Origin: Nostoc sp. CHAB 5844
GTDB taxonomy: Bacteria; Cyanobacteriota; Cyanobacteriia; Cyanobacteriales; Nostocaceae
Direction: 5' to 3'
Assembly: GCF_020829595.1 (NCBI RefSeq)
Contig: NZ_JAIVFW010000007.1
Location: 62,001-126,000, forward strand
DNA: 64,000 nucleotides
The notes under the pieces were generated by a model. The model worked only from the letters and a program-made list of their open reading frames with translations, made no database searches and was not told where the DNA came from. Below, one piece after another: positions 15,517-25,704 of this stretch; the stretch's first letter is position 1, and each line of letters begins with the position of its first letter. Both the position numbers and the translations under genes were made by a program.

Positions 15517-16682
15517 GCCAAGATAAAATTCCTGTTCTCGACCTTAAACCGCAATATGAATCTCTGAAAGCAGAAATTCACTCTGCCATCTCGCGGGTGT
15601 TGGAATCTGGTCAATTTATTATGGGGCCAGATGTCAAATTATTTGAGCAAGAAGCAGCCCAATATCTAGGAGTGAAACACGCGATCGCGGTAAACTCTGG
15701 AACTGATGCTTTAGTAATTGGGTTAAAAGCGTTAGGAATTGGTCAAGGTGATGAAGTAATTACTACACCCTTTAGCTTTTTTGCCACTGCTGAATCAATT
15801 AGTAACGTGGGTGCAACACCGATATTTGCTGATATTAGTGCAGATAGCTTTAATATTGACCCAGGTGCGATCGTGGAGAAAATTACACCACGCACCAAAG
15901 CTATCATGCCAGTTCACCTCTATGGTAATCCCGCAGCGATCGCAGCAATTTTAGACATTGCCCAAGCACACAACCTCAAAGTCATTGAAGACTGCGCCCA
16001 GTCTTTCGGCGCACGTTATTATGGCACTTGTACAGAATGTCATGATAGTTGTCAAGAAAGTACACGTACCCGAATAGCAGGTAAACAAACAGGCACAATT
16101 GGCGATGTCGGCGCTTATTCCTTCTTCCCTTCCAAAAACTTAGGCGCTTACGGCGATGGTGGATTAATTGCCACCGATAATGACCAAATAGCTGAAACTG
16201 CCCGGATGTTGCGCGTACATGGGGCGAAGAAGAAGTATCATAATGAAGTTTTAGGTTATAACTCTCGCTTAGATACATTGCAAGCCGCAATTTTACGCGT
16301 GAAGTTACCCTATATTGATCAGTGGAATGAAGGTAGACGCTCAGTAGCGAAAACTTATAATGATTTACTGGCAAATGTTCCGGGTGTGATCACACCACAC
16401 CTAGCCGATGGTCATGTGTTTCACCAATACACCATTCGCATTTTAGATGGCAAACGCGATATTTTGCAGCAATATTTAGCCGCTCAAGGTATTGGTAGTA
16501 TGATTTATTATCCCGTGCCTCAAGATAAATTGCCTGTTTATAAAGGGCAGTATCCTGTTAATTCAGTGAGTGATTTGTTATCCGATGAAGTTCTGAGTCT
16601 GCCCATCTGGCCAGAATTAGCCGAGACCGAAATTAACCGAATTGTCGAAAAAATCAAGGAAGCATTAGTCCTTGATTCATAG
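15513..16682 (+). CDS. wbpE: WbpE-like PLP-dependent sugar aminotransferase (DegT/DnrJ/EryC1)
   Basis: The 389-residue DegT-family enzyme has PLP-binding Asp160 ([11 protein letters not shown]) and Schiff-base Lys208 ([15 protein letters not shown]). In the Wbp pathway it aminates the 3-keto group of the uronic acid made by WbpB. An unusual insertion between residues 170 and 190 carries three cysteines (C173, C176, C180; [10 protein letters not shown]) just before the conserved [15 protein letters not shown] segment. It overlaps wbpD by 4 bp. Confidence 0.83.
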   Translation: MSQDKIPVLDLKPQYESLKAEIHSAISRVLESGQFIMGPDVKLFEQEAAQYLGVKHAIAVNSGTDALVIGLKALGIGQGDEVITTPFSFFATAESISNVGATPIFADISADSFNIDPGAIVEKITPRTKAIMPVHLYGNPAAIAAILDIAQAHNLKVIEDCAQSFGARYYGTCTECHDSCQESTRTRIAGKQTGTIGDVGAYSFFPSKNLGAYGDGGLIATDNDQIAETARMLRVHGAKKKYHNEVLGYNSRLDTLQAAILRVKLPYIDQWNEGRRSVAKTYNDLLANVPGVITPHLADGHVFHQYTIRILDGKRDILQQYLAAQGIGSMIYYPVPQDKLPVYKGQYPVNSVSDLLSDEVLSLPIWPELAETEINRIVEKIKEALVLDS

Positions 16683-16748
16683 CATCCTAATTAGGGTAAA
16701 CTAACTTTTTGTTGATCAATCTGCCTAGGTGCATAGTGGAGAAAAATA

Positions 16749-17762
16749 ATGGATTTACAAGGCAAGCGGCTTTTAGTTATTGGTGGCGCTGGATTAATAG
16801 GATCTCATACAGTTGATCAACTACTAAAAGAAGATGTCGCAGAAATCCGGATTTACGATAATTTCACTCGCGGCAGACAAGAAAATTTAACCGAAGCTTT
16901 CAAAGATTCAAGAGTAAATGTTTTTCCTTTAGGTGGTGAACTACTCCACAGAGATATTTTAGATCAGGCAATGAAAGACATTGATGGGGTATTTCATTTT
17001 GCCGCCCTATGGTTATTGCATTGTTACGATTATCCCCGTTCTGCTTTTGAAGTTAATATCGGCGGTACGTTTAATATCTTAGAAGCTTGTATTAATAATG
17101 GAGTGAAAAAGCTAGTTTATTCTTCATCGGCTTCTGTTTATGGCGATGCCATTGAAGAACCAATGAGAGAAGACCATCCTTATAATAATACCACTTTCTA
17201 TGGTGCAACCAAAATAGCAGGAGAACATATGTGTCGTTCTCTGTACCATCGCTACAAAGGTACAGAAAAACATTTTGACTATGTGGGACTGCGTTATATG
17301 AATGTTTATGGGCCGCGCCAAGATTATCAGGGTACTTATATTGCCGTAATTATGAAAATCTTGGACAGATTAGACAAAGGATTGCCCCCAGTTGTTTATG
17401 GTGATGGCTCACAAGCTTATGATTTCATTTATGTAGGAGATTGTGCTAGAGCTAATGTTTGTGCAATGAAATCATCAGCTACAGATGCTTTTTATAATGT
17501 TGGTACTGGAGTTAAAACCACTATCAAAGAGTTAGCAGAATTAATTTTAGAAGTTACAAACTCTGATTTAAAAATTCAATATGAGCCAGGTGGTCAAACC
17601 TTTGTCACTAACCGTGTAGGTTGTCCTAAAAAAGCTGCTGCTGAAATTGATTTTGAAGCCAAATTACGACTGAAAGAAGGACTTAAGAAACTAATTGAAT
17701 GGCGTAATAGTCACAAAGAAGAAGTCGCCAGTCGCCGCCGTGCAGTTGGAATAGCTGATTAA
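16749..17762 (+). CDS. Extended SDR nucleotide-sugar epimerase/dehydratase
   Basis: The 337-residue enzyme has the NAD-binding GGAGLIGSH motif (12-20), a catalytic Ser in SSSASVYG and YGATK (Tyr/Lys pair, about residues 150-154). This is the pattern of UDP-glucose 4-epimerase/UDP-glucuronate relatives. A run VGLRYMNVYGPRQDYQG is typical of the family. A purine-rich GGAGAAA site stands just upstream of the ATG. The reaction cannot be fixed by eye; a 4-epimerase or a decarboxylase/dehydratase are options. It is in the operon direction, 66 bp after wbpE. Confidence 0.82.
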   Translation: MDLQGKRLLVIGGAGLIGSHTVDQLLKEDVAEIRIYDNFTRGRQENLTEAFKDSRVNVFPLGGELLHRDILDQAMKDIDGVFHFAALWLLHCYDYPRSAFEVNIGGTFNILEACINNGVKKLVYSSSASVYGDAIEEPMREDHPYNNTTFYGATKIAGEHMCRSLYHRYKGTEKHFDYVGLRYMNVYGPRQDYQGTYIAVIMKILDRLDKGLPPVVYGDGSQAYDFIYVGDCARANVCAMKSSATDAFYNVGTGVKTTIKELAELILEVTNSDLKIQYEPGGQTFVTNRVGCPKKAAAEIDFEAKLRLKEGLKKLIEWRNSHKEEVASRRRAVGIAD

Positions 17763-17835
17763 ATCATCCATCAGGCGATTGCAAGGTACATCTAAGTCAT
17801 GCTTAAATGTAACTTTTAATTAGCTGTTAATCCTT

Positions 17836-19188
17836 ATGAAGTTATTTTTTCGCCAAGTCACAAATCTACTTCTCTTGTTCATTTTAGGTTTATTACCTGT
17901 ATTTCTCTGGTCTGATTACGTCAACTACCAAAAGACTGAAAATTATATTAAAAATTTTCAAATTGCTAAATATGAAAGACAAGGCACAGATTTTTACAAC
18001 CCCAAATATTCACCGTTAAGAATAGGAAAACCATTAAAAAAAATAGACATAACATATGATTATGACTTTGAGCGTTTATTTAAAGTTGAACAACAATTAA
18101 AAGGTGTAAATCGGAAAAAAGTACTAAAAAATATATTCTTAGAAGTTACCAAAAACGCAAAAACCAATACAGAAAAACACATTGCATTGTTAAAGTTTTT
18201 GCGTAGAAGTAGTTTGCATAATTCGTATTTACAACCAACTTATCCAGATAGAAAACCAGTCTTTGATCCGTTAGTATTACTGGAATTAGGGGAAATGCGA
18301 TGTGGTCATGGAGCTAGATTAGCTGTAGATTTGTTTAAAGCTGGTGGATACAAAGCTCGCTTAGTTCAAGCAGGTTCCCATATATTGGCTGAAGTATTTT
18401 ACGAACAACAGTACCATTACTTTGATACAGATATTTTTACTGATGGAGAAACAGTTATAAAAAATGGCATCATACCTTCATTTGCACAACTCAGCCACAC
18501 GCCTTACTCAATAGACTCAGTAGCTGCATATCAAGAGGTATTCTTTAAAAGTTGGGTAGATAAAGACAAAATAAAAGATGAAATAGAACAGATGCCATAT
18601 ACCTACATTTATCCATCTTACTTTTATTTTTACCAAAAGGCTTATGAAGGTATATTACCTTATTACTATAAAAAAACTGCCAATGCAAAACAAGAAAAAG
18701 ATAAATTTTATGGGTGGAATTATTATAAAAGTGTTTTAGATAAAAAAAGAATTATTCAGGAGAGTCAACCTATTTATTATGCTCCTACAGAAATTATATT
18801 TAAAAATATAGAAATTGCCCAAAATAAAGAAACAGATACAGTAGTTTTAGAGTGGAATCCTAGTAAAGATTTTGATAACGATTTACTAGGATATAAGATT
18901 TACATCTCTAAGAATCAAAGAGGATGGTCTTATAACGAATGGAGGAGCGCAAGCAAAGTAGAAAAATATTGGAACAATAAAGGTGGTTGGAAACCGGAAA
19001 TGTATAAATATCTTGAGCAAGAGCCACATCATGAAATCAATTTAATTAGAACATCAGACACAAAGGTGGAATTATCCTTACCCAAACAAAATACTTATTA
19101 TGTCACTGTGATGCCTTATGATGCTCATGGTGAATCTGTGGGGAAGAAAGTTTATCCGATGTCTAATGAACTAAAACTTGAGTTATGA
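17836..19188 (+). CDS. Membrane-anchored transglutaminase-like protein with C-terminal Fn3-like domain, copy 1
   Basis: The 450-residue protein has an N-terminal membrane helix (about 9-25) and then an extracytoplasmic part. Residues about 110-200 fit the transglutaminase-like papain fold: MRCGHGARLAVDLFKAGGYKARLV with Cys156, then SHILAEVFYEQQYHYFDTD with His182 and Asp197, in the Cys-His-Asp spacing of that superfamily. The last 115 residues (VVLEWNPSKD...YYVTVMPYDAHGES) look like a fibronectin-III-type beta domain. The function is unknown; cross-linking, amidase or peptidase chemistry on envelope polymers is possible. Its paralogue follows directly. Both are AT-rich and inside the polysaccharide locus. 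Confidence 0.7.
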   Translation: MKLFFRQVTNLLLLFILGLLPVFLWSDYVNYQKTENYIKNFQIAKYERQGTDFYNPKYSPLRIGKPLKKIDITYDYDFERLFKVEQQLKGVNRKKVLKNIFLEVTKNAKTNTEKHIALLKFLRRSSLHNSYLQPTYPDRKPVFDPLVLLELGEMRCGHGARLAVDLFKAGGYKARLVQAGSHILAEVFYEQQYHYFDTDIFTDGETVIKNGIIPSFAQLSHTPYSIDSVAAYQEVFFKSWVDKDKIKDEIEQMPYTYIYPSYFYFYQKAYEGILPYYYKKTANAKQEKDKFYGWNYYKSVLDKKRIIQESQPIYYAPTEIIFKNIEIAQNKETDTVVLEWNPSKDFDNDLLGYKIYISKNQRGWSYNEWRSASKVEKYWNNKGGWKPEMYKYLEQEPHHEINLIRTSDTKVELSLPKQNTYYVTVMPYDAHGESVGKKVYPMSNELKLEL

Positions 19189-19244
19189 AGAAAATACTTG
19201 TTTTTAGTCGTTATCTGTGTTGGTCTGCTCAAAGAATTAAGTAA
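19185..19244 (+). pseudogene. 19-codon ORF resembling the start of a glycosyltransferase (remnant or chance)
   Basis: An ATG overlapping the previous stop (ATGA) opens MKKILVFSRYLCWSAQRIK and then stops. The first eight residues look like the beta-strand opening of many GT-B glycosyltransferases. It could be what is left of a gene lost when the flanking paralogues arose. Very short, so low confidence. Confidence 0.2.
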
Positions 19245-19301
19245 TTATCTATTGGTAACGCTTATGAAGATATTCAAAAAACAAATAAAATTGAACAATT
19301 T

Positions 19302-20720
19302 ATGAAAGTTAATTTTGGGAATTTCGTTAGGCTTAAAAATTTATTTTATTTTATTGTTGGATTTTTAGTAATTTTACTGTTTTCTTTTCTAATTCATACA
19401 TCTAAATATTATATATTTAACAATGAAAATATTCATAAAAATAAATTGGATGAAAAAACTGAAAAATATTTACAAAATATAGATATATCTCAGTTTGAAA
19501 GACAAGGTAGTGATGTTTTTAACCCTCAATACTCTCCTCTCCGGCTAGGTAAACCACTGGAAAAAATAGATATTTTGTATGATTATGATTTTGAAAAATT
19601 ACTAAAAATTGAACAAAAACTCAAAGGTATAAATCGAAAAAAAGTTCTAAAGCATATTTTCACAGTAGTCACAAAAGAAGCAAAAACTAATACAGAAAAG
19701 CATCTTGCTTTATTAAAATTTTTACAAAAAATTAGTTTACATCATCGATATTTACAACCAACATATCCAGATAAGCAGCCAGTGTATGATCCACTTCTAC
19801 TTCTAGAATTAGCTGAAATGCGATGTGGACATATTGCTAGATTGGCTATAGATTTATTTGCAAGTGCAGGGTTTAATGCTCGCTTAGTTCAAGTAGGAGG
19901 TCATGTATTATCTGAAGTATTTTATGATAATCAGTATCATTATTTTGATGCTGATATTTTTAGTAATGGCGAAACAGTTATTCAAAATGGCGTGATTCCA
20001 TCGGTTGTGGAACTCAGTCATAAACCTTTCTTAATTGATTCGTTAAATGTTCCACATCAAGAAATGACGTGGCAAGAAGATAAAGAAAAAGTAAAGCATA
20101 TCTCTAGAAACTATGGGTACTTATATCCGTCTTTTAACTATTTTTATAAAACTGCATATGGTAATGTAGAACCATCTTATTATGAAAAAACAGCAACTCA
20201 AAAGGAAGAAGAAAACCGTTCGTATGGATGGAACTACTACAAAACAATTTTAGACCAAAAAAGGCTAATCATAAACAAATTTCCTATTTATTATGTTCCA
20301 CAAGCAGTAATTTTCAAGAGTATAAAGATCCAACAAATAAATAAAAATGTTTTATCTAAGATAAATAAAAATTTAATTATAGAATGGAACTCTAGTGAAG
20401 ATAAAGATAATGATGTGATGGGTTACAAAATATATATATCCAAAAAACAGAGAGGATGGACATACAACCAATGGAACGGTGATGATAAACTAAAAAAATT
20501 CTGGAATAATACAGGTGGTTGGAATCCTGAAATGTATGAAAATTTATTTAAAGAACCTTCTCATGAAATAGCTCTAATTAAAACAGAGGAAACAAAATTA
20601 AATATATCTTTACCGACTAACAATGAATATTACATCACTGTAATGCCTTATGATGCTCATGGCGAATCTGTAGGTAGGAAAATATATCCTATGTCAAATG
20701 AGATAAAAATAAATCTATAA
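19302..20720 (+). CDS. Membrane-anchored transglutaminase-like protein with C-terminal Fn3-like domain, copy 2
   Basis: The 472-residue paralogue of the preceding protein is alignable along its whole length. It has a membrane helix at about 13-31, then the shared block QGSDVFNPQYSPLRLGKPL, the catalytic-type residues Cys175 (MRCGHIARLA), His201 (GHVLSEVFY) and Asp216 (YFDADIF), and the same C-terminal domain ending MPYDAHGESVG. All three putative catalytic residues are kept in both copies, arguing for active enzymes. It precedes an asparagine-synthase-like gene by 47 bp. Confidence 0.7.
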   Translation: MKVNFGNFVRLKNLFYFIVGFLVILLFSFLIHTSKYYIFNNENIHKNKLDEKTEKYLQNIDISQFERQGSDVFNPQYSPLRLGKPLEKIDILYDYDFEKLLKIEQKLKGINRKKVLKHIFTVVTKEAKTNTEKHLALLKFLQKISLHHRYLQPTYPDKQPVYDPLLLLELAEMRCGHIARLAIDLFASAGFNARLVQVGGHVLSEVFYDNQYHYFDADIFSNGETVIQNGVIPSVVELSHKPFLIDSLNVPHQEMTWQEDKEKVKHISRNYGYLYPSFNYFYKTAYGNVEPSYYEKTATQKEEENRSYGWNYYKTILDQKRLIINKFPIYYVPQAVIFKSIKIQQINKNVLSKINKNLIIEWNSSEDKDNDVMGYKIYISKKQRGWTYNQWNGDDKLKKFWNNTGGWNPEMYENLFKEPSHEIALIKTEETKLNISLPTNNEYYITVMPYDAHGESVGRKIYPMSNEIKINL

Positions 20721-20767
20721 ACCAGTAATTGGTCATATTCGGCAAACTCAAAATTTATGCAAGTTAA

Positions 20768-22642
20768 ATGTGTGGAATTACAGGTATTCTCAATCTAGAT
20801 GGCGATCCAGTATCCCCAGTGATACTCAAAAAAATGACAGATGCGATCGCTCACCGAGGGCCAGATGGTGAAGGACAATATACTGATAATTGTCTTGGTC
20901 TAGGTCATCGTCGTCTAGCAATCATTGATTTATCTCCGGCTGGTCATCAACCAATGTCAACAGTGGATGGTCACTTGATCATGACTTACAACGGAGAAAT
21001 TTATAACTTTAACGAATTACGCATTGAATTAGAATCTTTAGGCTATCAATTTCGTTCCCGAACAGACAGCGAAGTGCTACTTTATGCTTATGCCGAATGG
21101 GGAGAAAAATGCCTGAATCGGTTAAATGGTATGTTTGCCGTAGCGATTTGGGATAAGCGACGCAGACAATTATTTTTAGCACGCGATCGCTACGGCATTA
21201 AACCTTTATATTACACAAATATAGGCAGTAGATTTATTTTTGGTTCGGAAGTCAAAGCTATCTTGGCTCATCCAGATTATCCTCAACAAATAGATTTTGA
21301 AGGATTACTAGAATATTTTACTTTTCAGAATTTCTTAACTGATAAAACCTTATTTAAAAACATCAAACTTTTACCTGCTGGAACATATATATGTCTATCC
21401 TTAGACACCCAAAAACAAGTACAAGAACAATATTGGGATTATCATTTTGTTGAACCAGATAGTCCTCTAGATGAAAGAGAATATTTAGAAGAATTAGATA
21501 GATTATTTCGCCAAGCAGTTAACCGCCAATTAATTAGTGATGTCGAATTAGGAGCTTATTTAAGTGGTGGGATAGACAGCGGTTCAATTACCGCGATCGC
21601 GGCTCAACAACTTCCATATATAAAGTCTTTCACTTGTGGTTTTGACCTTAATTCAGCTTCTGGTGTAGAAGTCAGTTATGATGAGCGAGAAGCCGCTGAA
21701 TATATGTCTTATCTGTTCAAGACCGAACACTACGAAATGGTTTTGAAAGCTGGGGATATGGAAAGAGTAATGCCGCGTTTAGCATGGCATTTAGAAGAAC
21801 CTCGTGTAGGACAGAGTTATCCAAACTTTTATGTATCACAACTAGCAAGTAAATTTGTCAAAGTTGTGCTTGCTGGTACTGGTGGAGATGAACTGTTTGC
21901 AGGTTATCCTTGGCGCTATTACCGTGCAGTAGTCAATGATGATTTCGAGCATTACGTTGATAAATACTATGGATTTTGGCAACGGTTATTATCTCCAGAA
22001 GAAATTCAACATATTTTTCAACCTATTTGGTCAAAAGTAGAGCATATTTCTACTAAAGATATTTTCAGCAGTGTTTTTAAACAGCATTCTGTTGAGCTAA
22101 CCCGTCCCGAAGACTATGTTAATCACTCTCTTTACTTTGAAGCTAAAACTTTTTTACATGGGCTTTTAGTCGTCGAAGATAAATTGAGTATGGCGCATTC
22201 CTTAGAAACGAGAGTGCCATTTTTGGATAACGATTTGGTAGATTTTGCGATGGAAATCCCCACTCGTTTAAAGTTGGGCAATCTCACAGAAGTTGTCAGA
22301 TTCAATGAAAATGAACCAGGAAATAAGACAGATAAGTATTTCCAAAAAACAAAAGATGGTAAACTATTGCTCCGAAAAGTTATGGGTAACTATATTCCCA
22401 AAGTTTTAACTGAACGAGTCAAACAAGGATTTTCTGCGCCAGATGCTAGTTGGTTTAAAGGAGAAAGTATTGATTATGTTCGTAATAAAATCGAAGATAA
22501 TCGCGCTAAAATTTATGATTTTTTAGATGAAAAAACAGTAAAAAAACTGGTCAATGAACATTTAGAAGGCAAAAAAAATCGCCGTTTATTAATATGGTCA
22601 CTATTAAATTTTGCAGAATGGTGCAAACAATTTATCAATTAA
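20768..22642 (+). CDS. asnB: Asparagine synthase (glutamine-hydrolysing) family amidotransferase, copy 1
   Basis: The 624-residue protein has Cys2 (MCGITGIL) as the class II glutaminase nucleophile, the Gln-binding region GEIYNF, and the ATP-pyrophosphatase loop SGGIDS at 266-271. Canonical AsnB makes asparagine. Copies inside O-antigen or capsule loci (such as Pseudomonas WbpS) are thought to amidate uronic-acid sugars, which fits this locus since it makes a diacetamido uronic acid. Which substrate this copy uses is inferred from context only. It overlaps an open frame leading to the Wzm gene. Confidence 0.85.
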   Translation: MCGITGILNLDGDPVSPVILKKMTDAIAHRGPDGEGQYTDNCLGLGHRRLAIIDLSPAGHQPMSTVDGHLIMTYNGEIYNFNELRIELESLGYQFRSRTDSEVLLYAYAEWGEKCLNRLNGMFAVAIWDKRRRQLFLARDRYGIKPLYYTNIGSRFIFGSEVKAILAHPDYPQQIDFEGLLEYFTFQNFLTDKTLFKNIKLLPAGTYICLSLDTQKQVQEQYWDYHFVEPDSPLDEREYLEELDRLFRQAVNRQLISDVELGAYLSGGIDSGSITAIAAQQLPYIKSFTCGFDLNSASGVEVSYDEREAAEYMSYLFKTEHYEMVLKAGDMERVMPRLAWHLEEPRVGQSYPNFYVSQLASKFVKVVLAGTGGDELFAGYPWRYYRAVVNDDFEHYVDKYYGFWQRLLSPEEIQHIFQPIWSKVEHISTKDIFSSVFKQHSVELTRPEDYVNHSLYFEAKTFLHGLLVVEDKLSMAHSLETRVPFLDNDLVDFAMEIPTRLKLGNLTEVVRFNENEPGNKTDKYFQKTKDGKLLLRKVMGNYIPKVLTERVKQGFSAPDASWFKGESIDYVRNKIEDNRAKIYDFLDEKTVKKLVNEHLEGKKNRRLLIWSLLNFAEWCKQFIN

Positions 22643-22668
22643 ATATCATTTTGGAGGAATTATTTAGA

Positions 22669-23496
22669 TTGAAGATTATTAGCGGACACATAAAAGTATT
22701 ACGTGAATTTCTTTATATTCTGACTAAATATAGACAACTGACTTGGGAAATGGCAAAAAGAGAGATTACTGAAAAATATGCGGGTCAGGTTTTAGGAACA
22801 TTTTGGGCTGTTTTACATCCTTTGTTTTTGATGAGTGTATATATTTTTATTTTTGTTTTTGTTTTTAAAATTAAAATAGGAGGCACAAAAGGAATGCCTC
22901 TTGATTATACTACTTATCTACTATCTGGATTAATTCCTTGGTTAACAATTCAAGAATCAATGTCAAAAGCAAGCGTTGCTATTGTGAGTAATGCCAATCT
23001 TGTTAAACAAGTAGTATTTCCTATAGAAATATTACCGATTAAAGGTGTAATTTCTTCACTCCTTACCCAGGGCGTTTTTTTACTTATTTTAATTATATAT
23101 GTTGTACTTTCTCAACACTCAATACCTTTAACCTATGGATTAATACCACTAATTATTCTTCTTCAATTTTTTTTCATCATAGGCATTTCTTATATATTAG
23201 CTTCTGTAGGTGCTTATTTTAGAGATATTAAAGATATTATTCAAGTAATTACTGTAATAGGAGTATATTTAATGCCAATTTTTTATCTTCCAGAACAAGT
23301 TCCTTCAGGATTTCAACAATTACTATACTTCAACCCTTTTAGCCATTTAATTTGGTGTTATCAAGATACTCTTTATTATGGTTATTTTGCTCATCCTTGG
23401 TCTTGGTTGATTTTCATCATTTTAAGCCATGTAATATTTACAATAGGTTACAAGCTGTTTGGAAGATTGAAAATAATGTTTGGTAATGTCTTATGA
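22669..23496 (+). CDS. wzm: Wzm-like polysaccharide ABC transporter permease
   Basis: A hydrophobic ABC-2 type permease of 275 residues with about six membrane helices and the typical N-terminal motif [22 protein letters not shown]. The frame is open from an ATG at 22594 inside asnB. However, a TTG at 22669 lies 11 nt after a GGAGG site (22653-22657) and gives the usual family length, so TTG is preferred. It pairs with the ATPase encoded by the overlapping downstream gene (ATGA) to export a lipid-linked polysaccharide across the plasma membrane. Confidence 0.9.
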   Translation: MKIISGHIKVLREFLYILTKYRQLTWEMAKREITEKYAGQVLGTFWAVLHPLFLMSVYIFIFVFVFKIKIGGTKGMPLDYTTYLLSGLIPWLTIQESMSKASVAIVSNANLVKQVVFPIEILPIKGVISSLLTQGVFLLILIIYVVLSQHSIPLTYGLIPLIILLQFFFIIGISYILASVGAYFRDIKDIIQVITVIGVYLMPIFYLPEQVPSGFQQLLYFNPFSHLIWCYQDTLYYGYFAHPWSWLIFIILSHVIFTIGYKLFGRLKIMFGNVL

Positions 23497-24737
23497 GTAC
23501 TTCCAAACAAATGTCTGAGACTGCTATAAAAGTCACTAATCTGTCAAAGATGTACAAAATATATCCTAAACCCAACGATATGTTTTGGGAATTAATCACA
23601 GGCAAGTCTCGTCATCAAGAATTTTGGGCATTACGAAATGTTTCATTTGAAGTTAAGCGAGGTGAAGTTGTTGGAGTTCTGGGGCGTAATGGTGCAGGTA
23701 AGAGTACATTACTCAAAATTTTAGCTGGAACATTAGATAAAACTGGTGGAGAGGTTTACTGTAACGGAAAAGTTTCAGCTATTTTAGAACTTGGTACAGG
23801 ATTTCATCCAGACTATACAGGACGAGAGAATATTTACATGGGAGGTATGTGTCTTGGTATGAGTCGGGATGAAATAGACAAAAAAATAGATTCTATTATT
23901 GATTTTAGTGAACTTAGAGAATTTATTGATCAACCATTTAAAACATATTCCAGTGGAATGCAAGCAAGGTTGACGTTTTCGACTGCTATTAGTGTAAATC
24001 CTGATATATTTATTGTTGATGAAGCGTTAGCTGCTGGAGATGGTTTCTTTATTCCTAAATGTCTTCAGCGAATTAAGGAAATTTGTTTATCTGGAGCTAC
24101 TGTTTTTTTTGTTTCTCATTCTACAGATTTAGTTAAACGCTTATGTAGCAAAGCCATTTATATTGACAAAGGAATAGTTCAAGAATATGGAGATGCTCAA
24201 AATATTTGTAGTATGTATGAGTCCCTAATGTTAAAAGCGGCTTCAGAATACAATGAAATTAAATCCAATACGCAAGGATTAAAACAAAGAAGTGAATTGG
24301 TAGAAATCTTGGAAATCAAGATTTTATCAGAGACTAATCAACAGAAATATGCTTTCTTCCAGCATTCAGAAGTTAATATTTTAATTACAATACAATCATA
24401 CTATAGTATTTATAATCCTGCTGTTTGGATTCGTTTTACTCGCTCTGATGGTGTAGTTGCGACAAGTTGGTTAAGTCATGAACCTGAATTTAATGATATT
24501 GGGGAGTTGCAAGTAGGCTTACATAAGCTTGCGGTAAAAATCGAAAATATATTGTTAGGAGATGGAACGTATTTTTTAACGGTTGCTTTATTTCCTGAAA
24601 AAAAAGGAGGTGAATCTGTATTTTATAATGATCCTTTATGTATGTGGGATAGAGTTATATCAATAGAGGTGAAAAGAAAAACAAGACCTCTATCAACAAT
24701 ATTTGATCAGCCTATGAGCATTGATATAGTGAGATAA
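23493..24737 (+). CDS. wzt: Wzt-like polysaccharide ABC transporter ATPase with C-terminal carbohydrate-binding domain
   Basis: The 414-residue ATPase has Walker [10 protein letters not shown] (64-72), signature YSSGMQARL and Walker [13 protein letters not shown] in the first 240 residues. The remaining roughly 170 residues form a beta-rich Wzt_C-type domain ([16 protein letters not shown]). In Wzt of E. coli O9a that domain recognises the modified chain end, so a terminated or capped polymer may be the export substrate here. It overlaps wzm by 4 bp and is followed 2 bp later by a methyltransferase, possibly the capping enzyme. Confidence 0.9.
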   Translation: MSTSKQMSETAIKVTNLSKMYKIYPKPNDMFWELITGKSRHQEFWALRNVSFEVKRGEVVGVLGRNGAGKSTLLKILAGTLDKTGGEVYCNGKVSAILELGTGFHPDYTGRENIYMGGMCLGMSRDEIDKKIDSIIDFSELREFIDQPFKTYSSGMQARLTFSTAISVNPDIFIVDEALAAGDGFFIPKCLQRIKEICLSGATVFFVSHSTDLVKRLCSKAIYIDKGIVQEYGDAQNICSMYESLMLKAASEYNEIKSNTQGLKQRSELVEILEIKILSETNQQKYAFFQHSEVNILITIQSYYSIYNPAVWIRFTRSDGVVATSWLSHEPEFNDIGELQVGLHKLAVKIENILLGDGTYFLTVALFPEKKGGESVFYNDPLCMWDRVISIEVKRKTRPLSTIFDQPMSIDIVR

Positions 24738-24739
24738 AA

Positions 24740-25654
24740 ATGAATGATTTTGAAGAGCAAGAGCGTTTATATGAAAATGTGATAGCAAGTCGTTATAATC
24801 GTGATTATCACAGCTACCCTATTATGAAAAACCATGATAGAAATTTTGCTAGTTTTGTTGCACAATACTATCGTCAAGGAGATAGAGTATTAGATCTAGG
24901 ATGTGGGCCTGCTTCTTTATGGCATTTATGGAAAGAACTATTACCTTCACCTGATTTTATTATTGGAGTTGATATTTCAGAGGGGATGATTAGCGAATGC
25001 CAAAAAATGTACCCTGAAGATAATTATAATTTTAAGGTAGGCAGTGCCTTAGATATTCCTGTAGAGTCGGGAAGCATTGATTTAGTTATTGTTTCTAGTA
25101 TTTTGCATCACATACCAGATGAATATTTACCTCAAGTTTTTCAAGAAATGAATCGAGTTTTAGATGAACATGGAACAATAGTTGGTCGTGAACCTGTTTC
25201 TCAAGGAAAGTTGGGTGATCAGCCAGGATGGTTCTCTGGTGCGTTGATGTCTTTTCGGCATTTAGTTTATCGTTTAACACATACAAGAGAATATCCAGAA
25301 CCTGCTATTGGCTCTTATCATCATGCTTATGTACCAATGGAATTCATGCAAATACTCAAACAATTTTTTTCTCCAAAAAGTTTACTGTTTAGACATCCTA
25401 TTAGTTCTCTGGTATCAAGGTGCGATTATCCATTAGTAGAAAAAATTGTGTACTTATTAGATAAATCATTAAATCATTATGGTGGACACGAATTTTATTA
25501 TGTTGCAACAAAAAATTATACCGATGCAGAAGATGTCGCCTATTGTATTCAACAAGAACTACTAACAGAGTTCACTGCTGACCAAAAAGTTGAGTTTATG
25601 GCTTTACTACAAAAAGCTTCCGAAATTCTTGAAAAAGAGTTGGATAAAAATTAA
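24740..25654 (+). CDS. Class I SAM-dependent methyltransferase
   Basis: The 304-residue protein has motif I VLDLGCGP (about residues 50-57), acidic loop GVDISEGM, and motif SSILHHIPDEYL, as in Methyltransf_11 enzymes. Immediately downstream of wzt (2-bp gap), it could methylate the polysaccharide, perhaps as the chain terminator sensed by the Wzt C-terminal domain; that is inference. The last 100 residues are specific to this protein group and show no second known domain. Confidence 0.82.
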   Translation: MNDFEEQERLYENVIASRYNRDYHSYPIMKNHDRNFASFVAQYYRQGDRVLDLGCGPASLWHLWKELLPSPDFIIGVDISEGMISECQKMYPEDNYNFKVGSALDIPVESGSIDLVIVSSILHHIPDEYLPQVFQEMNRVLDEHGTIVGREPVSQGKLGDQPGWFSGALMSFRHLVYRLTHTREYPEPAIGSYHHAYVPMEFMQILKQFFSPKSLLFRHPISSLVSRCDYPLVEKIVYLLDKSLNHYGGHEFYYVATKNYTDAEDVAYCIQQELLTEFTADQKVEFMALLQKASEILEKELDKN

Positions 25655-25704
25655 TTTTTTATAGAGAAAAATTTAAGATTTTTAAAAAAATAATCAATAA
25701 CAAT

